Source: G963663775 sp963664255 (lineage in GTDB: Bacteria; Bacillota; Clostridia; Oscillospirales; Butyricicoccaceae). From it: 64,000 nucleotides of DNA. Both the position numbers and the translations under genes were made by a program. Positions 7,682 through 16,212 of the stretch are shown piece by piece. Positions within the stretch are counted from its first letter, which is position 1. Each line of letters starts with the position of its first letter. Under the pieces are notes generated by a model, which made no database searches, was not told the DNA's origin, and was given only the letters and a program-made list of their open reading frames with translations. The DNA lies in assembly GCA_963664255.1 (NCBI GenBank), contig OY760938.1, positions 868,001 to 932,000 of the forward strand, in the 5' to 3' direction.

Positions 7682-8653
7682 ATGTTTGAAAATCTGATTG
7701 CTACCTTGAAGGCTGACCCCCGCAAGCTGGTCTTTACCGAAGGTCCAGACCCGCGCATTCTGGAGGCAGCTTCTCGCCTGATGCAGGACGGCATCCTCAC
7801 CCCGATTCTGGTCGGCAACGTGGAGGAAGTCACCGCTGCTGCAAAGGCTGGCAGCTTTGACATCACCGGCATCGACATCATTGACCCTGCAACCTATTCC
7901 GAAATGGATGCAATGGTAGAAAAAATGGTGGAACTGCGCAAGGGCAAGATGACTGCAGAGGATTGCCGCAAGGCGCTGTCCAAGGGCAACTATTTCGGCA
8001 CCATGCTTGTGAAAATGGGCTTGGCAGACGGTCTGCTCGGCGGCGCAACCTACTCCACCGCAGACACAGTTCGTCCGGCATTGCAGCTCATCAAGACCAA
8101 GCCGGGCAACAAAATCGTATCTTCCTGCTTTATTCTGGTGCGCGAAGCAGACGGCAAGGAAGAAAAATATGCGATGGGTGACTGCGCTATTAACATTGCG
8201 CCGAATGAGGACGAGCTGGTGGAAATCGCTGTGGAAACCGCACGCACCGCAAAGGCATTTGACATCGACCCCAAGGTCGCGATGCTGTCCTATTCCACCA
8301 TGGGGTCTGGCAAGGGCGACAGCGTGGATATGATGCGCAACGCCGCTGCAAAGGCAAAGCAAGCCGCTCCCGATTTGGCAATCGACGGCGAATTGCAGTT
8401 TGACGCAGCCTTCTCTCCAGTTGTTGCACAGACCAAGTGCAAGGGCTCTCCGGTTGCAGGGCAGGCAAACACCTTTATTTTCCCGGACATCAACGCCGGC
8501 AACATCGGCTACAAAATCGCACAGCGTTTGGGTGGCTTTGCAGCATTCGGTCCGATTTTGCAGGGTCTGAATGCACCCATCAACGACTTGTCCCGCGGCT
8601 GTGATGCGGAAGAAGTTTACCAGATGGCAATTATCACCGCTGGTTTGAAGTAA
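7682..8653 (+). CDS. pta: Phosphate acetyltransferase
   Basis: Interconverts acetyl-CoA plus phosphate and acetyl phosphate plus CoA, the entry to acetate formation and ATP gain by acetate kinase. The 323-residue length is that of the short, catalytic-domain-only enzymes. Typical blocks: FTEGPDPRILEAA, GLLGGATYSTADTVRPALQLI, SSCFILV, GDCAINIAP, MLSYSTMGSGKG, GELQFDAA, FPDINAGNIGYKIAQRLGG and the final GPILQGLNAPINDLSRGC. It has its own promoter and terminator; ackA is not adjacent. Confidence 0.97.
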   Translation: MFENLIATLKADPRKLVFTEGPDPRILEAASRLMQDGILTPILVGNVEEVTAAAKAGSFDITGIDIIDPATYSEMDAMVEKMVELRKGKMTAEDCRKALSKGNYFGTMLVKMGLADGLLGGATYSTADTVRPALQLIKTKPGNKIVSSCFILVREADGKEEKYAMGDCAINIAPNEDELVEIAVETARTAKAFDIDPKVAMLSYSTMGSGKGDSVDMMRNAAAKAKQAAPDLAIDGELQFDAAFSPVVAQTKCKGSPVAGQANTFIFPDINAGNIGYKIAQRLGGFAAFGPILQGLNAPINDLSRGCDAEEVYQMAIITAGLK

Positions 8654-8670
8654 TCTGCGATAGGTATCAC

Positions 8671-8708
8671 AAAAGAACGGCGCTGCCATTGGCAGCGTCG
8701 TTCTTTTG
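8671..8708. terminator. Bidirectional terminator between pta and yihY
   Basis: AAAAGAAC plus GCGCTGCC pairs with GGCAGCG plus GTTCTTTT around an AT loop. A and T runs on either side allow it to serve both convergent genes; it abuts the yihY stop codon. Confidence 0.85.
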
Positions 8709-9560
8709 TTACCTGTCATCGGTGTTCTTCCCTCTGTTACACTGCTTCATGCTCCAAAGAATATGATTGAGCTGCGCCCCCATCAGAATGACCATCCCCA
8801 TCAAATAGAGCCACAGCATCAGCACAATCATTGCCCCTAGCGAGCCATACAGCAGGGAATAGCTCGCCATATTGTCCACATAAAAGGAAAACCCCATGGA
8901 CAGCAGCCCCCACACCACCGCTGAAAACACCGTACCCGGCACGGCATTGTGCCAGTGCAGCTCCACATTTGGCACAATGCGGTTAAACAGCAGCAAAAAT
9001 GCCAAAACCAACGCAATCGCAATCCAATATCCACCGATTTGGGACAAATGCTGTATCGTTGGTGAAATCGGAAGATAGGTTGCCGCAAATCGTGCAATCG
9101 TCCTGCCGATGACCACCACCGCAAAGCTGGCAACAATCGCCCCTAAAAAAATGATGGTCAGCAAAAGCGACAGCAGCATTTGCGCCGCTCCCCGCACCCG
9201 CACCGGCACGCGATACAGGCGGTTGACGGTGCGCAGCAGCGAGCGCATGGCGCGGGACAGAAAGAACATCGTGAGCAATCCACCTATCACCATCGGGCGA
9301 ACTGAAGACATCCCACCGACATACTCCAAATACCCCTGAATCATGGCACTTAAACTGCTTGGCAAAAATGTGTGCATACGATTTAAAACCTGCGCAGAAA
9401 GGGCAATACTGCCCAGCACAGAGTTTAAAAACATCAACAGCGGAAAAAAAGAAAACAGCAAGAAATAGGCAAGCTCCGCCGATGCCTGTGAAATGCCATC
9501 GGAAAAGTATCGATGCACCATTTGCCGCAGGACATATAGCACTTTATGTGACTTCTGCAC
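8709..9560 (-). CDS. YihY/BrkB family membrane protein
   Basis: Integral membrane protein of the YihY/virulence factor BrkB family, once mislabelled ribonuclease BN; transport function unproven. The family blocks AYFLLFSFFPLLMFL, GGLLTMFFLSRAMRSLLRTVNRLY and YGSLGAMIVLMLWLYL are present, with about six helices. I place the start at GTG 9560 because AGAGGAGG lies seven bases before it; an in-frame ATG at 9599 would add 13 residues that themselves encode the binding site. Monocistronic, divergent from the SLOG gene. Confidence 0.88.
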   Translation of the reverse strand: MQKSHKVLYVLRQMVHRYFSDGISQASAELAYFLLFSFFPLLMFLNSVLGSIALSAQVLNRMHTFLPSSLSAMIQGYLEYVGGMSSVRPMVIGGLLTMFFLSRAMRSLLRTVNRLYRVPVRVRGAAQMLLSLLLTIIFLGAIVASFAVVVIGRTIARFAATYLPISPTIQHLSQIGGYWIAIALVLAFLLLFNRIVPNVELHWHNAVPGTVFSAVVWGLLSMGFSFYVDNMASYSLLYGSLGAMIVLMLWLYLMGMVILMGAQLNHILWSMKQCNRGKNTDDR

Positions 9561-9713
9561 GCGCTTTCCTCCTCTCCAAACGTCTTTGGCACTGCCCATG
9601 CAAGATGCGGATGTAGTATATCAGCTTGGCTCAATTTTTTCTATCGAAAAAACGGTTTTGTTTTTATTTTCAGTTTTCGACAAAATCCTCTTTCTTTTTC
9701 GACAAATTTCCGT

Positions 9714-9739
9714 TACAATAGAATGCGAACATTCATTCG
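9714..9739 (+). promoter_or_regulatory. Promoter -10 and imperfect LexA-like palindrome
   Basis: TACAAT at 9714-9719 is a probable -10 for the SLOG gene. Directly downstream, CGAAC-N4-ATTCG (9726-9739) differs by one base from the Gram-positive LexA operator CGAAC-N4-GTTCG. The -35 region is poor. LexA control is only a possibility. Confidence 0.3.
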
Positions 9740-9755
9740 ATAGGAGGGCTTGCAA

Positions 9756-10325
9756 ATGAAACAACCCGCTCGCAAAAACACGTGCTGCTTTTCCGGCTAT
9801 CGTCCCGAAAAAATTTCTTCTGCACTGACCGACTGTACGGATATACCATGCCGTTTGCAGCAGTCCTTGTGCGACGCCATCCATGCCGCCTATCACGACG
9901 GATACACCCATTTTTTGACTGGTATGAGCCGCGGATTTGACCTTTGGGCGGCGCAAGCGGTGTTGCAGCTGCGGCAAAGCCTGCCGCTGCAGCTGCTGTG
10001 CATTCTTCCCTTTTCTGCACAGGCAGCCAACTGGCCGTATGCTTGGCAGCAGGTCTATCACAAGGTTTGTACGCACGCCGACCAAGTTTTCACCATGTCT
10101 CCCCAGTATTACGCAGGCTGTTATTATGCGCGCAATCGTTTTTTGGCAGATGCCTCCTCCCATCTCATCTGTTATTATGATGGGTGCTCCGGCGGCACCA
10201 AATACACGGTGCAATATGCCACTGCCAACGGGCTCACGATGCAAAACCTTGCAGACACACAGCTGTCCTTTTATTCGTTATGCACAGAAACGTCACGCAT
10301 ACAAAATGGCCTGCCGCAGGATTGA
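9756..10325 (+). CDS. SLOG family protein (YpsA/DUF1273-like)
   Basis: Rossmann-like nucleotide-binding protein of the SLOG superfamily. It has CCFSGYRPEKI near the N-terminus, LTGMSRGFDLWAA (glycine loop), and RNRFLAD...CYYDGCSGGTKYTVQYA. SLOG proteins are thought to bind nucleotide-derived ligands; YpsA affects cell division in Bacillus subtilis. ATG 9756 is preceded by AGGAGGG at seven bases; a TTG two codons upstream is less well placed. The 3' end overlaps its own terminator. Confidence 0.88.
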   Translation: MKQPARKNTCCFSGYRPEKISSALTDCTDIPCRLQQSLCDAIHAAYHDGYTHFLTGMSRGFDLWAAQAVLQLRQSLPLQLLCILPFSAQAANWPYAWQQVYHKVCTHADQVFTMSPQYYAGCYYARNRFLADASSHLICYYDGCSGGTKYTVQYATANGLTMQNLADTQLSFYSLCTETSRIQNGLPQD

Positions 10326-10342
10326 GCGGCAAGCCATTTTTT
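10304..10342 (+). terminator. Terminator of the SLOG gene
   Basis: AAAATGGC-TGCCGC pairs with GCGGCA-GCCATTTT, followed by T residues. The left arm is coding and the stop codon TGA sits in the loop, so the last codons are part of the hairpin. Confidence 0.85.
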
Positions 10343-10385
10343 TCACACGTTCACAAAGGACGGACTGCACCGCCGCAACTGGCAA

Positions 10386-11453
10386 TCAATCCACCAAAAC
10401 CGTCCAGCCCAGCTCATCTGGCAAATTGCCCCACTGGATGCCTGTCAGCGTGTCATACAGCTTTTGTGTCAGCGCACCGATATTCCCCTCGTTGATATAG
10501 ACAACCTCGTCTTCATAGCGCAGCTCGCCCACCGGAGAAATGACCGCCGCTGTGCCTGTGCCAAAGACCTCCTCCAGCTTGCCATCTTGGGACGCCTGCA
10601 TGATGGTTTGGATGGGGATGCGCTCTTCAGACACTGGAATGCCCCATTTGCGCATCAGTTCCATGCAGGACATCCGCGTGACACCCGGCAAAACGGTGCC
10701 TGTGGTGGGGGCGGTATACACCGTGCCGTCGATTTTAAAGAAGCAGTTCATGGAACCCACCTCTTCCACATATTTGTGCTCCACGCCGTCCAGCCACAGG
10801 GTTTGTGCATATCCCATCTCATGCGCCTTCATCTGTGATGCCAAGCTTGCCGCATAGTTGCCACCGCACTTGGTGAAGCCTGTGCCACCCGGACAAGCAC
10901 GGGTGTATTCATCCTCGACAAAAATTTTGACCGGATTGATGCCAGACTCATAATATGCGCCCACTGGTGTGCAAATAATCATAAACCGATGTGTTTTAGA
11001 CGCGCGAACGCCCAAATGCGGTTCGGTTGCGAACACAAACGGGCGGATATACAGGGAGGTTCCCGGCAGAGCGGGCACCCAGTCCGCCTCGGTTTTGACA
11101 ATCGCCTTGACCGCCTGCACAAAATCTTCCACCGGCAGCGACGGCAGACACATACGCTGATTGGTGTTAATCATACGCTGTGCATTTTTTTCTGGACGGA
11201 ACAGCTGAATCTCACCCGTTGGGGTGCGATACGCCTTCATCCCTTCAAAGGATTCCATGGCATAATGCAAAACCATCGCGGCGGGGTCCAGTGCAATCGG
11301 TGCATAGGGCACGATGCGTGCATCATGCCACCCAAGCCCTTCCGTATGATCCACAATCAGCATATGGTCGGTATAGTAGACGCCAAAGCCCAATTTGTCC
11401 TGATTTGGTTTTTCCTTCTTGGTTTTTGCAAGATCATATTTGATGTCCAGCAT
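10386..11453 (-). CDS. ilvE: Branched-chain amino acid aminotransferase
   Basis: PLP enzyme that transfers the amino group between glutamate and the keto acids of Val, Leu and Ile. It belongs to the longer, mitochondrial-like BCAT type (about 355 residues). Motifs include MESFEGMKAYR, NAQRM, the PLP lysine in FTKCGGNYAASL, LWLDGVEHKYVEEVG, and PGVTRMSCMEL. I start at ATG 11453 (MLDIKYDLAK); longer in-frame starts add an A/T-rich, non-conserved leader. No T-box or other leader is visible in the 190 bp before the divergent gene. Confidence 0.96.
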   Translation of the reverse strand: MLDIKYDLAKTKKEKPNQDKLGFGVYYTDHMLIVDHTEGLGWHDARIVPYAPIALDPAAMVLHYAMESFEGMKAYRTPTGEIQLFRPEKNAQRMINTNQRMCLPSLPVEDFVQAVKAIVKTEADWVPALPGTSLYIRPFVFATEPHLGVRASKTHRFMIICTPVGAYYESGINPVKIFVEDEYTRACPGGTGFTKCGGNYAASLASQMKAHEMGYAQTLWLDGVEHKYVEEVGSMNCFFKIDGTVYTAPTTGTVLPGVTRMSCMELMRKWGIPVSEERIPIQTIMQASQDGKLEEVFGTGTAAVISPVGELRYEDEVVYINEGNIGALTQKLYDTLTGIQWGNLPDELGWTVLVD

Positions 11454-11640
11454 ATTGAAATCACTCTTTTCTGCTTTATTGCTAAAAAGCTTATTTTCTT
11501 CTATTTTATAGAAAAAAACTGCATTTTGCAAGAGGGCAAGTCTTTTTTTTCGATTTTTTCGTTTGTTGCAGAAAATATGCCCAATATGCTATACTACAAG
11601 CAGTCTATTGTTATACACATCTTGAGAAGGAGCCTTTTGT

Positions 11641-12780
11641 ATGTTGAATCGGTGGCGGCACTGGATTGTGCCCATCCTGCTGTTTTTTTTGCTCGGCACG
11701 CTGCCGGGCGTGTCTGCCGCAACCATTACGCTGACAGCGGTCAATGACCAGCTGCTGCCATTGACAGACAGCACCATGCCCACCCGCAGAAACGGCGAGC
11801 TTTATGTGCCTTATACCGTTTTTGCGGGCACGCTCGGCGTTAATAACGCCCTGCCAGATGCACAAACCCTGATTCTATATAATTTAGATAACACGCTGAC
11901 CTTTTCGTTGCAGCAAAATTATGTCTATGATGAAAGCGGCACCAGCTACACCCAACCGGCATATGTCAGCGGCAGCATGATTTATGTGCCTGTCAAATTG
12001 GTCTGCCGCGCATTTGGATTATCCTATTCCAGCATTTCCAGCACCTGGCCCATCCTACGTATCATCAATGACCGCGCCGCCCTATCGGACCATGATTTTG
12101 TGACCAGTATGGAATCCACCATTGCACGTCTGGTCAATCTTTATCAAAACACCGACACTTCTGACACCGGAAGCACCACCCCAAATACCGATACGCTCCC
12201 TGTCACCCCGCCCGCAGAAACCGCGGATGTACCCAAACCGAGCCGTGTCTATCTTGCCGTAGTCGGCACACCCAATGACAATACCGCCGAAATCCTGCAA
12301 ACCCTGCAAAACCACGCCGCCACCGCCGCATTTTTTCTGTCTGTCGATGGTCTGGCAGGAAACGATGCGCTGATACGGCAAATTTTTGTGTCGGGACACG
12401 CCATGGGACTGTCCTTTGCCGCCGAGGATGCCGAGGTGCTTGCGCATTTGGAGCAGGCGAATGACCTGCTGGAGCGTGCCTGCGGCATTCGCACTCGTCT
12501 TGTCACAACCTCAGGCACGGTTACAGCGGAGCTGCGCCAAACCCTTGCCGCCGCTGGCTATCGTTTATGGCGCACCACCATGGACGGCGGAGAAAACCGC
12601 AAAACCGCCTATCGTGCAGCGGAAACCGTCCTGCAGGCATTTCAAACCTCGGATGCACCCGTGGTGCTGCGCTTGCGGCACAACCAGAACACCGCACAGG
12701 AGCTGCAATATGTGCTGTCGTATATGGATGCCGCAGATATTCCCAATCCCGCACTCACCTTTTTTGCAACGCCTGTTTAA
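11641..12780 (+). CDS. Exported protein: stalk domain plus degenerate polysaccharide deacetylase domain
   Basis: A signal peptide (cleavage near VSA, residue 26) precedes a copper-amine-oxidase-N-like beta domain (about 30-140, with LYVPYTVFAGTLG and MIYVPVKLVCRAFGL). A Thr/Pro linker follows, then a NodB-type fold (about 185-379). The deacetylase domain lines up with Firmicutes enzymes (YLAVVGTP for YLTFDDGP, GHAMGLSFAAED for GHAIGLHTYSHD, EILQTLQNHAATAAFFLSV). However, the catalytic Asp pair and the two His ligands are all missing, so it is probably a cell-wall-binding pseudoenzyme. It has its own promoter region, divergent from ilvE, and a terminator after it. Confidence 0.82.
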   Translation: MLNRWRHWIVPILLFFLLGTLPGVSAATITLTAVNDQLLPLTDSTMPTRRNGELYVPYTVFAGTLGVNNALPDAQTLILYNLDNTLTFSLQQNYVYDESGTSYTQPAYVSGSMIYVPVKLVCRAFGLSYSSISSTWPILRIINDRAALSDHDFVTSMESTIARLVNLYQNTDTSDTGSTTPNTDTLPVTPPAETADVPKPSRVYLAVVGTPNDNTAEILQTLQNHAATAAFFLSVDGLAGNDALIRQIFVSGHAMGLSFAAEDAEVLAHLEQANDLLERACGIRTRLVTTSGTVTAELRQTLAAAGYRLWRTTMDGGENRKTAYRAAETVLQAFQTSDAPVVLRLRHNQNTAQELQYVLSYMDAADIPNPALTFFATPV

Positions 12781-12799
12781 CCCACCTGTTTCTATAAAA

Positions 12800-12852
12800 G
12801 AACCCCCCTTGCAACCATGGATTTTGCTCCTCCATGCCCGCAAGGGGGTTTA
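12800..12852. terminator. Terminator between the exported pseudo-deacetylase and cls
   Basis: AACCCCC-TTGC pairs with GCAAGGGGGTT, with an inner ATGGA/TCCAT hairpin. Short A and T runs flank it, so it can serve both convergent genes. Confidence 0.75.
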
Positions 12853-12863
12853 TCATATTTGTT

Positions 12864-14429
12864 TCACATCAGCGGTGCCAGCAATCGCAAAATAGATGCC
12901 ACAATGGACTGCGGCCATGGCACAATCTGATGCAGATAGGCCTCATCCATTTCCCGACTCTGCTGAAAACACGATTCAATGTCCTGTCGCACCAGAAGCG
13001 GAATTTTTCCTTGATAAAACAGCGTACCGCATTCAAAATGCAAATAAAAACTGCGGAAATCCATATTGATAGTGCCAACCACCGCCAAATCATCATCCGT
13101 CACAATCATTTTTGCATGCATAAAGCCTGGTTCGTATTCATAAATCCGAACACCCGCTTTCATCAGCTGCTGATAAAAAGACCTCGTCACCGCATATACC
13201 ATCGGCTTGTCTGGAATGCCGGGGGTGATGATACGCACATCAATCCCGCTTTGTGCCGCGGTTGTCAGTGCCGTAATCATTTCATTGTCCAAAACCAAAT
13301 ACGGCGTTGTGATGTAAACATACCGCCTTGCGCTGTTGATGGCACGCATATATACCGTTTCGCCGACATTGTGGTCATCCATGGGGCTGTCACCAAACGG
13401 CTGAATATAGCCATCGGATGCCCAACGCTGTGTGGGATGAAACAAAAACTGCGCATCCTCGGATTTTCCTGCGCTAATCTCCCACAAGCGCAAAAACATC
13501 TCTGTCATATTGACCACTGCCGCACCACGCACAAGCACGCCTGTGTCTTTCCAATAGCCATATCTCTGCACACGATTGATATACTCATCTGCAAGATTGA
13601 TGCCGCCGGTGTATGCCACATTCCCGTCTATGATACATTGCTTGCGGTGGTCACGATGGTTCAGATACGTGTTGAGCGTTGGAATAAAGCGATTGAACCG
13701 AATCGCCTGCAGCCCCAGCGACTGCAAATACAAATCATATTTTGCAGGCAGCTTGGTCAGGCAGCCTGCATCATCGTACAGCACGCGCACATCAACACCC
13801 TGCGCCGCTTTGGCAACCAAAATGTCCAAAATGCTGTCCCACATTTCGCCTTCTTCCAAAATAAAATATTCCAGAAAAATAAACCGCTCTGCCTTTGGCA
13901 ATTCCGTCAGCATGGACGCTAATTTTTCTTCGCCGCTGCGAAAATAGGCTGCCTGCGAACCGTCCCATGCCGAAAGCCCGCAGGTGCGCTCAATATATCG
14001 CACGATGCCTGCATGGTCGGGGCGAATCTCTGCAAGTGCACTCGCCACAGACGGCGCACCCTTGTTTTCAATGCGCAACGGCATTGCAGCTTCCTGCCGA
14101 TACAGCTTGCGTGCACGATTAAGCGGTGTATTGCCCCAAGACAGATAAAAAATACCACCAAACAACGGAAACGCCATAATCACGATAATCCAAGCCAGCT
14201 TATATGCCGGATTGTCATATTTCCGAATGAGCCAAATGACGATTCCAATGCTCAAAACCGTAAAACTGCGATAAACCCACAACCATTTTGCGCTGATTTG
14301 AAAAATACAAAACACCATGAAGAGCATTTGTGCTATCAGTAACGTACCGCCGACAAACAGTCTGTCCCGCAGCAATGCGCCAAACCTCTTTTTCACGGTG
14401 CGTTTCATCTTTCCCGATGAAGCCGACAT
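12864..14429 (-). CDS. cls: Cardiolipin synthase
   Basis: Membrane enzyme that joins two phosphatidylglycerol molecules into cardiolipin and glycerol. The 521-residue protein has two N-terminal membrane helices (about residues 25-70), a PLDNF-like segment, and two phospholipase D motifs: HRDHRKQCIIDG at about 245 and HAKMIVTDD at about 430. LEYFILEEGEMW, IPTLNTYLNHRDHR and GINLADEY are typical of Firmicutes Cls. Single-gene unit on the minus strand. Confidence 0.96.
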   Translation of the reverse strand: MSASSGKMKRTVKKRFGALLRDRLFVGGTLLIAQMLFMVFCIFQISAKWLWVYRSFTVLSIGIVIWLIRKYDNPAYKLAWIIVIMAFPLFGGIFYLSWGNTPLNRARKLYRQEAAMPLRIENKGAPSVASALAEIRPDHAGIVRYIERTCGLSAWDGSQAAYFRSGEEKLASMLTELPKAERFIFLEYFILEEGEMWDSILDILVAKAAQGVDVRVLYDDAGCLTKLPAKYDLYLQSLGLQAIRFNRFIPTLNTYLNHRDHRKQCIIDGNVAYTGGINLADEYINRVQRYGYWKDTGVLVRGAAVVNMTEMFLRLWEISAGKSEDAQFLFHPTQRWASDGYIQPFGDSPMDDHNVGETVYMRAINSARRYVYITTPYLVLDNEMITALTTAAQSGIDVRIITPGIPDKPMVYAVTRSFYQQLMKAGVRIYEYEPGFMHAKMIVTDDDLAVVGTINMDFRSFYLHFECGTLFYQGKIPLLVRQDIESCFQQSREMDEAYLHQIVPWPQSIVASILRLLAPLM

Positions 14430-14803
14430 CTGTTGCTCCCTTCTCTATCACAACTCATTGCTTTCATCATACAACCCTGCTTGCATTTTGTCAATGTAGC
14501 CAATTTTTGCACAATCAAGCATCGTTTCCACCTTTTCCGCAAATTTCATGCTTCTATCCACCGTTTTTGTCTTTGTATCTCCGTTTTTTACTTTGCATTT
14601 TCGATTTCTAGGATGGTCAGAATGGATGGATTTTAAATAGATTTTTCAATTTTAACGAAGATTTGAAACCCATTCGATCGGCTCATGTGTCCGTTGCTGC
14701 TGCTATTGGCAAGTAACTGCCTGCACCATCCCTTGAACACGCAAAAAAGGCACGCTCTTTGGCAGCGTGCCTTTTTAAACCTATATTTTGATGCGAAAAA
14801 TCG
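14430..14803. other. 374-bp intergenic region
   Basis: Low-GC spacer between cls (whose promoter should lie here) and the AI-2E family gene. Apart from the terminator at 14743-14776 I see no gene; the short open frames lack binding sites and look non-coding. Confidence 0.6.
14743..14776 (-). terminator. Terminator of the AI-2E family gene
   Basis: AAAAAAGGCACGCT pairs with AGCGTGCCTTTTT around a seven-base loop, 28 bp after the stop codon; the T-run is on the minus-strand side. Confidence 0.9.
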
Positions 14804-16036
14804 TTATCTTGCGTCCTCCGCTTCAGAGGATGTCTGCTCCGCATGGGGCGGCTCGACGGTTGCTTCCTGCCATGCCGCAAGGGAAATGCCCTTTCTGTGC
14901 AGCTGCCGATAAACAGCCGCTCGAATCAAGGTATATAGGATGGAAAACAGCGGAATAAATACCAGCATACCCACCACACCAAACGTGCTTGCGCCCAGTG
15001 TGACCGCCACCAACACCCAAATGGACGGCAAGCCCACGGAGTTTCCGACCACATGCGGATAAATCAAGTTTCCCTCCACCTGCTGCAGCAGCAAAAACAA
15101 CACCAAAAACCAAAGTGCCTGCACAGGATTTTCCACCAGAATTAAAAACACGCCGACACCGCACCCAATGAATGCACCGAAAATCGGAATCAATGCCGTC
15201 AATGCAATCAGCACACCCACCAAAACGGCATAGGGAAACCGCAGAATGCTCATGGCGATAAAGAACATCAGCCCCAAAATCACGGCTTCTGTGCACTGTC
15301 CCGAAATGAAGTTGGAAAAGGTCTTTTGCGTCAATGCCGCCACCTCCAAAGTAGATTCCACCGCCTTTTTCGGCAGTGCGGCATATAAAATTTTCTCCGC
15401 CTGCTGTCCTAAAGTTTCCTTTTGCGCCAAAATATAGACGGCAAAGAACAGCCCCAAAAAGAAATTGACGATACCGCCGATGATAGAGGATGCCACCGAG
15501 AACGTGGACCCCAGCATATCCCCCACCGCACCAGACTGCAAAAACTGCACCACGGTGCTGCCGAGCTTCTGCCAGTCAATTTGTTCCCAGCTGATGTCCA
15601 GCTGGGAAAACTGCCCAGCCAAAAACGGAAACTGTGTTTGCAGCTGCACCATGCGCACCTGCATCGCCTCCCAAAATGCCGGCATTTTCCCCATCAGCAC
15701 TGCAACAGAGCGACCGATTTGCGGCGCAACGATGCCAATGGCAATCGCAAAAATGCCGATAATCATCAAAAAGGTCAACAAAATGCTGATGAGGCGTTTG
15801 CTCTTCTGCAAGCGTGTCTGCCGCAGATGCCGCGCAAACAAGCCGGTTTCAATCCATGTCATCGGCACATTCAAAACGAATGCAATGCACGCCCCTAACA
15901 AAAACGGTGCCACCAGCTGCACCCCCTTGTAAAGCACATACAGCACACTCGTGATGTGCTCCACGCCAAGCAGCAGCAAAATGGCAAATGTAATGAGCAG
16001 CGCCACCCGCTGCATATTTTTTCGGTTCAAATCCAT
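14804..16036 (-). CDS. AI-2E family transporter
   Basis: Membrane protein of the PerM/YdbI/AI-2E exporter family (about 410 residues). These form pentameric exporters or Na+/H+ antiporters in some species; the substrate here is unknown. It has an N-terminal helix pair, a soluble central segment (about 120-180), and the conserved ALIPIFGAFIGCGVGVFLIL, QQVEGNLIYPHVVGNSVGLP and GVVGMLVFIPLFSILYTL blocks. Two tandem ATGs (16039 and 16036) follow AAGGAG; the second has the better spacing. Confidence 0.92.
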   Translation of the reverse strand: MDLNRKNMQRVALLITFAILLLLGVEHITSVLYVLYKGVQLVAPFLLGACIAFVLNVPMTWIETGLFARHLRQTRLQKSKRLISILLTFLMIIGIFAIAIGIVAPQIGRSVAVLMGKMPAFWEAMQVRMVQLQTQFPFLAGQFSQLDISWEQIDWQKLGSTVVQFLQSGAVGDMLGSTFSVASSIIGGIVNFFLGLFFAVYILAQKETLGQQAEKILYAALPKKAVESTLEVAALTQKTFSNFISGQCTEAVILGLMFFIAMSILRFPYAVLVGVLIALTALIPIFGAFIGCGVGVFLILVENPVQALWFLVLFLLLQQVEGNLIYPHVVGNSVGLPSIWVLVAVTLGASTFGVVGMLVFIPLFSILYTLIRAAVYRQLHRKGISLAAWQEATVEPPHAEQTSSEAEDAR

Positions 16037-16140
16037 CATTTCTCCTTATCCCACAATGTGTACCAGACAAAAATGTTTTCTTCGCTGTGCCATGCTTTTT
16101 CGTAAAACCCACCTGTCCCACAAAAAATCCACACTTGCCA

Positions 16141-16169
16141 TTGTGTTTTCAAACGATATATCATATACT
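16141..16169 (+). promoter_or_regulatory. Promoter of pfkA
   Basis: TTGTGT at 16141-16146, a 17-bp spacer, and TATACT at 16164-16169, followed by AATGGAGG upstream of the ATG at 16213. Confidence 0.65.
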
Positions 16170-16212
16170 AATATCACAACGACACTGTTTCATGTAGGAA
16201 TGGAGGCTTTTT

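Noticed and set aside
7556..8719. Long minus-strand open frame (387 codons) opposite pta
   Set aside because: It is the antisense shadow of pta: Cys/His-rich, no ribosome site, no family resemblance, and pta has all signals.
10326..11640. Possible T-box upstream of ilvE
   Set aside because: The 190-bp upstream gap lacks the T-box consensus and any suitable terminator.
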